Positions 62,107 to 63,314 of a DNA stretch of 63,314 bases are shown here, in pieces (position 1 is the first letter of the stretch; each line of letters opens with the position of its first letter). Position numbers and translations under genes: made by a program. Under the pieces are notes generated by a model, which had not been told where the DNA came from, made no database searches, and worked only from the letters and a program-made list of their open reading frames with translations. The stretch comes from Clostridiales bacterium (GTDB lineage: Bacteria > Bacillota > Clostridia > Oscillospirales > Oscillospiraceae). The stretch spans positions 1 through 63,314 of the forward strand of contig SFIL01000003.1 in NCBI GenBank assembly GCA_004556205.1. Direction: 5' to 3'.

Positions 62107-62877
62107 TTAATTATTTACGGAACCGCCGCAGAATTCGCAGCGTCCGGATTCGTCAGGTGTCGTTGTCGCGCCGCACCACGGGCAGGTTACTGCCTGCTTC
62201 GGTGCGGCAGCCTCCTCCGCCTGCTTGCGCACCTGACGGCGCACCTGCGTCAGTGCCGTACGGATCTCATTTGCCATCCGTTCGCGCTCCTGATATTCGA
62301 CATTTTGACGCGGATTCACGCTTGCGCCGATGCGCCCGCCGACGGCATCAACCTCTACATCATTACCCAAGCAAAAACGGATCTTGTCAAACCACGGACT
62401 GTTAACGTGAATAATCACGTTGAATTCATAGCTGTAGTGATAGCGCGGCGGATTGTAGCTGACTTCCTTTCCGTCAGGCAGCTTACGCTTTTCCTCCGAC
62501 TTGCTCTCCTCAATATCTACATCACAGCCCGTTACCTGTGAAAAGTCCAGTATGTCGGGGTTTGCCTCCTGCCAGCGCTGTGCCGAGGTCACAAGAAATC
62601 TTCCGGCGTCCTCGTCAAGCAGAACCTTGGTTCCGAGTCCCAGTGTGCGTGTGACACGGAACCTCTCAACCTCCGCACGGTTTGCCTCGCGGTATTCCAG
62701 TTGGGCACGGATCTCCTCTACCGTACTCTGACGGCGTTCGGAGAACCACGGCGAAAGCTTTTTCGCGCACTCTTTGCAGAGATTCCCGTCCTCTAACTTT
62801 CGGTTGCCCAAAAGTCCGATTTCACCGCCGCAAATATCGCAGTTTTTCTTTTCAAACAGTTTGCCGAAGAAACCCAT
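62107..62877 (-). CDS. DUF4428-type zinc-ribbon protein
   Basis: A 256-residue protein. The N-terminus is a treble-clef-like zinc site (CDICGGEIGLLGNRKLEDGN with CKECAKKL), the DUF4428 domain. The middle has a beta-rich domain that reads VIIHVNSPWFDKIRF, and the C-terminal end holds a zinc ribbon (CPWCGATTTP with CEFCGG). Such proteins are frequent in Clostridia; function unknown. ATG behind GGGAGG. Confidence 0.85.
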   Translation of the reverse strand: MGFFGKLFEKKNCDICGGEIGLLGNRKLEDGNLCKECAKKLSPWFSERRQSTVEEIRAQLEYREANRAEVERFRVTRTLGLGTKVLLDEDAGRFLVTSAQRWQEANPDILDFSQVTGCDVDIEESKSEEKRKLPDGKEVSYNPPRYHYSYEFNVIIHVNSPWFDKIRFCLGNDVEVDAVGGRIGASVNPRQNVEYQERERMANEIRTALTQVRRQVRKQAEEAAAPKQAVTCPWCGATTTPDESGRCEFCGGSVNN

Positions 62878-62961
62878 CTTTCGTTTCCTCCCTATTTGAT
62901 ATCAATCCTTGCGCCACTGACGAAAAGAAATTTTTCATCGGTGGTCAGTATGAAATTTGAA

Positions 62962-63314
62962 TTACTTCACTTGGATGCTGGCAATGATCGCCTGCACATC
63001 AGCGTCCTCCAGAGCGATCTTGTTACCTTCGTTTTCAAGGATTATCGTGATCTGGATCTGCACATCACCATCCGTATAAAGCACGGCGGTCGGATAACCC
63101 ATGTTATTGCAGGTAAAGCCGTTCCAGGTGTAGTTGCCGATTTGCTTCGCTTCGAGATCAACGACATCATCGTACCAGTCCGAGGAGACATACATACTGG
63201 TATCCGGATAATAGTTGATCTGAACATAGGGCTTGGTAAAGAGATCGAATTCATTCTCGCCGCCCTTGCAGATTTGCAGCGCGGTCGGATCATTCTCGCC
63301 GTCGTACTCATCAA
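62962..63314 (-). CDS. C-terminal part of a secreted-type protein cut by the window edge
   Basis: About 117 codons of the last part of a gene whose start lies outside the window. The sequence (TKPYVQINYYPDTSMYVSS, NYTWNGFTCNNMGYP, DVQAIIASIQVK) looks like the C-terminal domain of the acidic lipoprotein at 60.1–61.5 kb (both read an unfolding alternation of Tyr, Asp and short strands before a final strand with SI). It is probably another lipoprotein of the same surface family. Confidence 0.6.
   Translation of the reverse strand, partial: DEYDGENDPTALQICKGGENEFDLFTKPYVQINYYPDTSMYVSSDWYDDVVDLEAKQIGNYTWNGFTCNNMGYPTAVLYTDGDVQIQITIILENEGNKIALEDADVQAIIASIQVK

Overview
The window looks like chromosome of an anaerobic gut-type Firmicute (Bacillota, class Clostridia, probably Oscillospirales-like). 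This is inferred from gene content and order: scRNA/SRP RNA–dnaX–ybaB–recR, hflX–yigZ–dgt–dnaG–rpoD, a NifU-like/GGGtGRT pair, DUF4428 and S-layer-homology proteins, a yybP-ykoY riboswitch, strong Gram-positive ribosome-binding sites and moderate GC. No rRNA, tRNA, CRISPR array or intact prophage was seen. Species cannot be fixed from the sequence alone.

Layout. 0–0.4 kb: right end of a decayed ISL3-family insertion sequence. 0.4–6.3 kb: a minus-strand operon (small membrane protein, recD2, comF, an MreB-family gene, polysaccharide deacetylase). 6.4–8.3 kb: threonine synthase behind a small Xre regulator, facing a 49-residue protein across a palindromic operator. 8.3–14.1 kb: a divergent module resembling the ygeY–ygeW–arcC part of the anaerobic purine/carbamoyl catabolic clusters of gut bacteria, with a YheO/DauR-like regulator and an unusual PLP enzyme; ygeW is broken by an internal deletion of about 100 bases. 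14.2–29.6 kb: a long minus-strand surface-polysaccharide locus (six glycosyltransferases, EpsG polymerase, flippase fused to a nucleotidyltransferase-like domain, CapF, CapG, TagD, TagF-like). 30–34 kb: potABCD polyamine importer with a membrane-anchored PotD. 34–35.3 kb: CaCA-type cation exchanger behind a manganese-type (yybP-ykoY) riboswitch with its own promoter and terminator. 35.3–39.1 kb: a heterodimeric ABC exporter with one degenerate ATP site. 39.1–43.3 kb: an MBOAT/DHHW acetylation pair and an alanine/cation symporter. 43.6–53 kb: housekeeping genes for recombination, replication, RNA polymerase sigma factor, ACP, SRP RNA and ribosomal protein L31. 54–56 kb: NifU-like/GGGtGRT pair. 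56–63.3 kb: a run of secreted, S-layer-homology and lipoprotein genes, one of them without its 5' end.

Many genes sit head-to-tail with ATGA/GTGA overlaps, so most of the window is organised as a few long operons. The polysaccharide locus, the deacetylase, the MBOAT/DHHW pair and the SLH proteins together point to an elaborate, modified cell envelope. The most rewarding places for follow-up are the riboswitch/exchanger unit, the disrupted ygeW, the flippase fusion, the ATT-initiated ABC subunit, the SRP RNA placed directly behind acpP, and the GGGtGRT pair.
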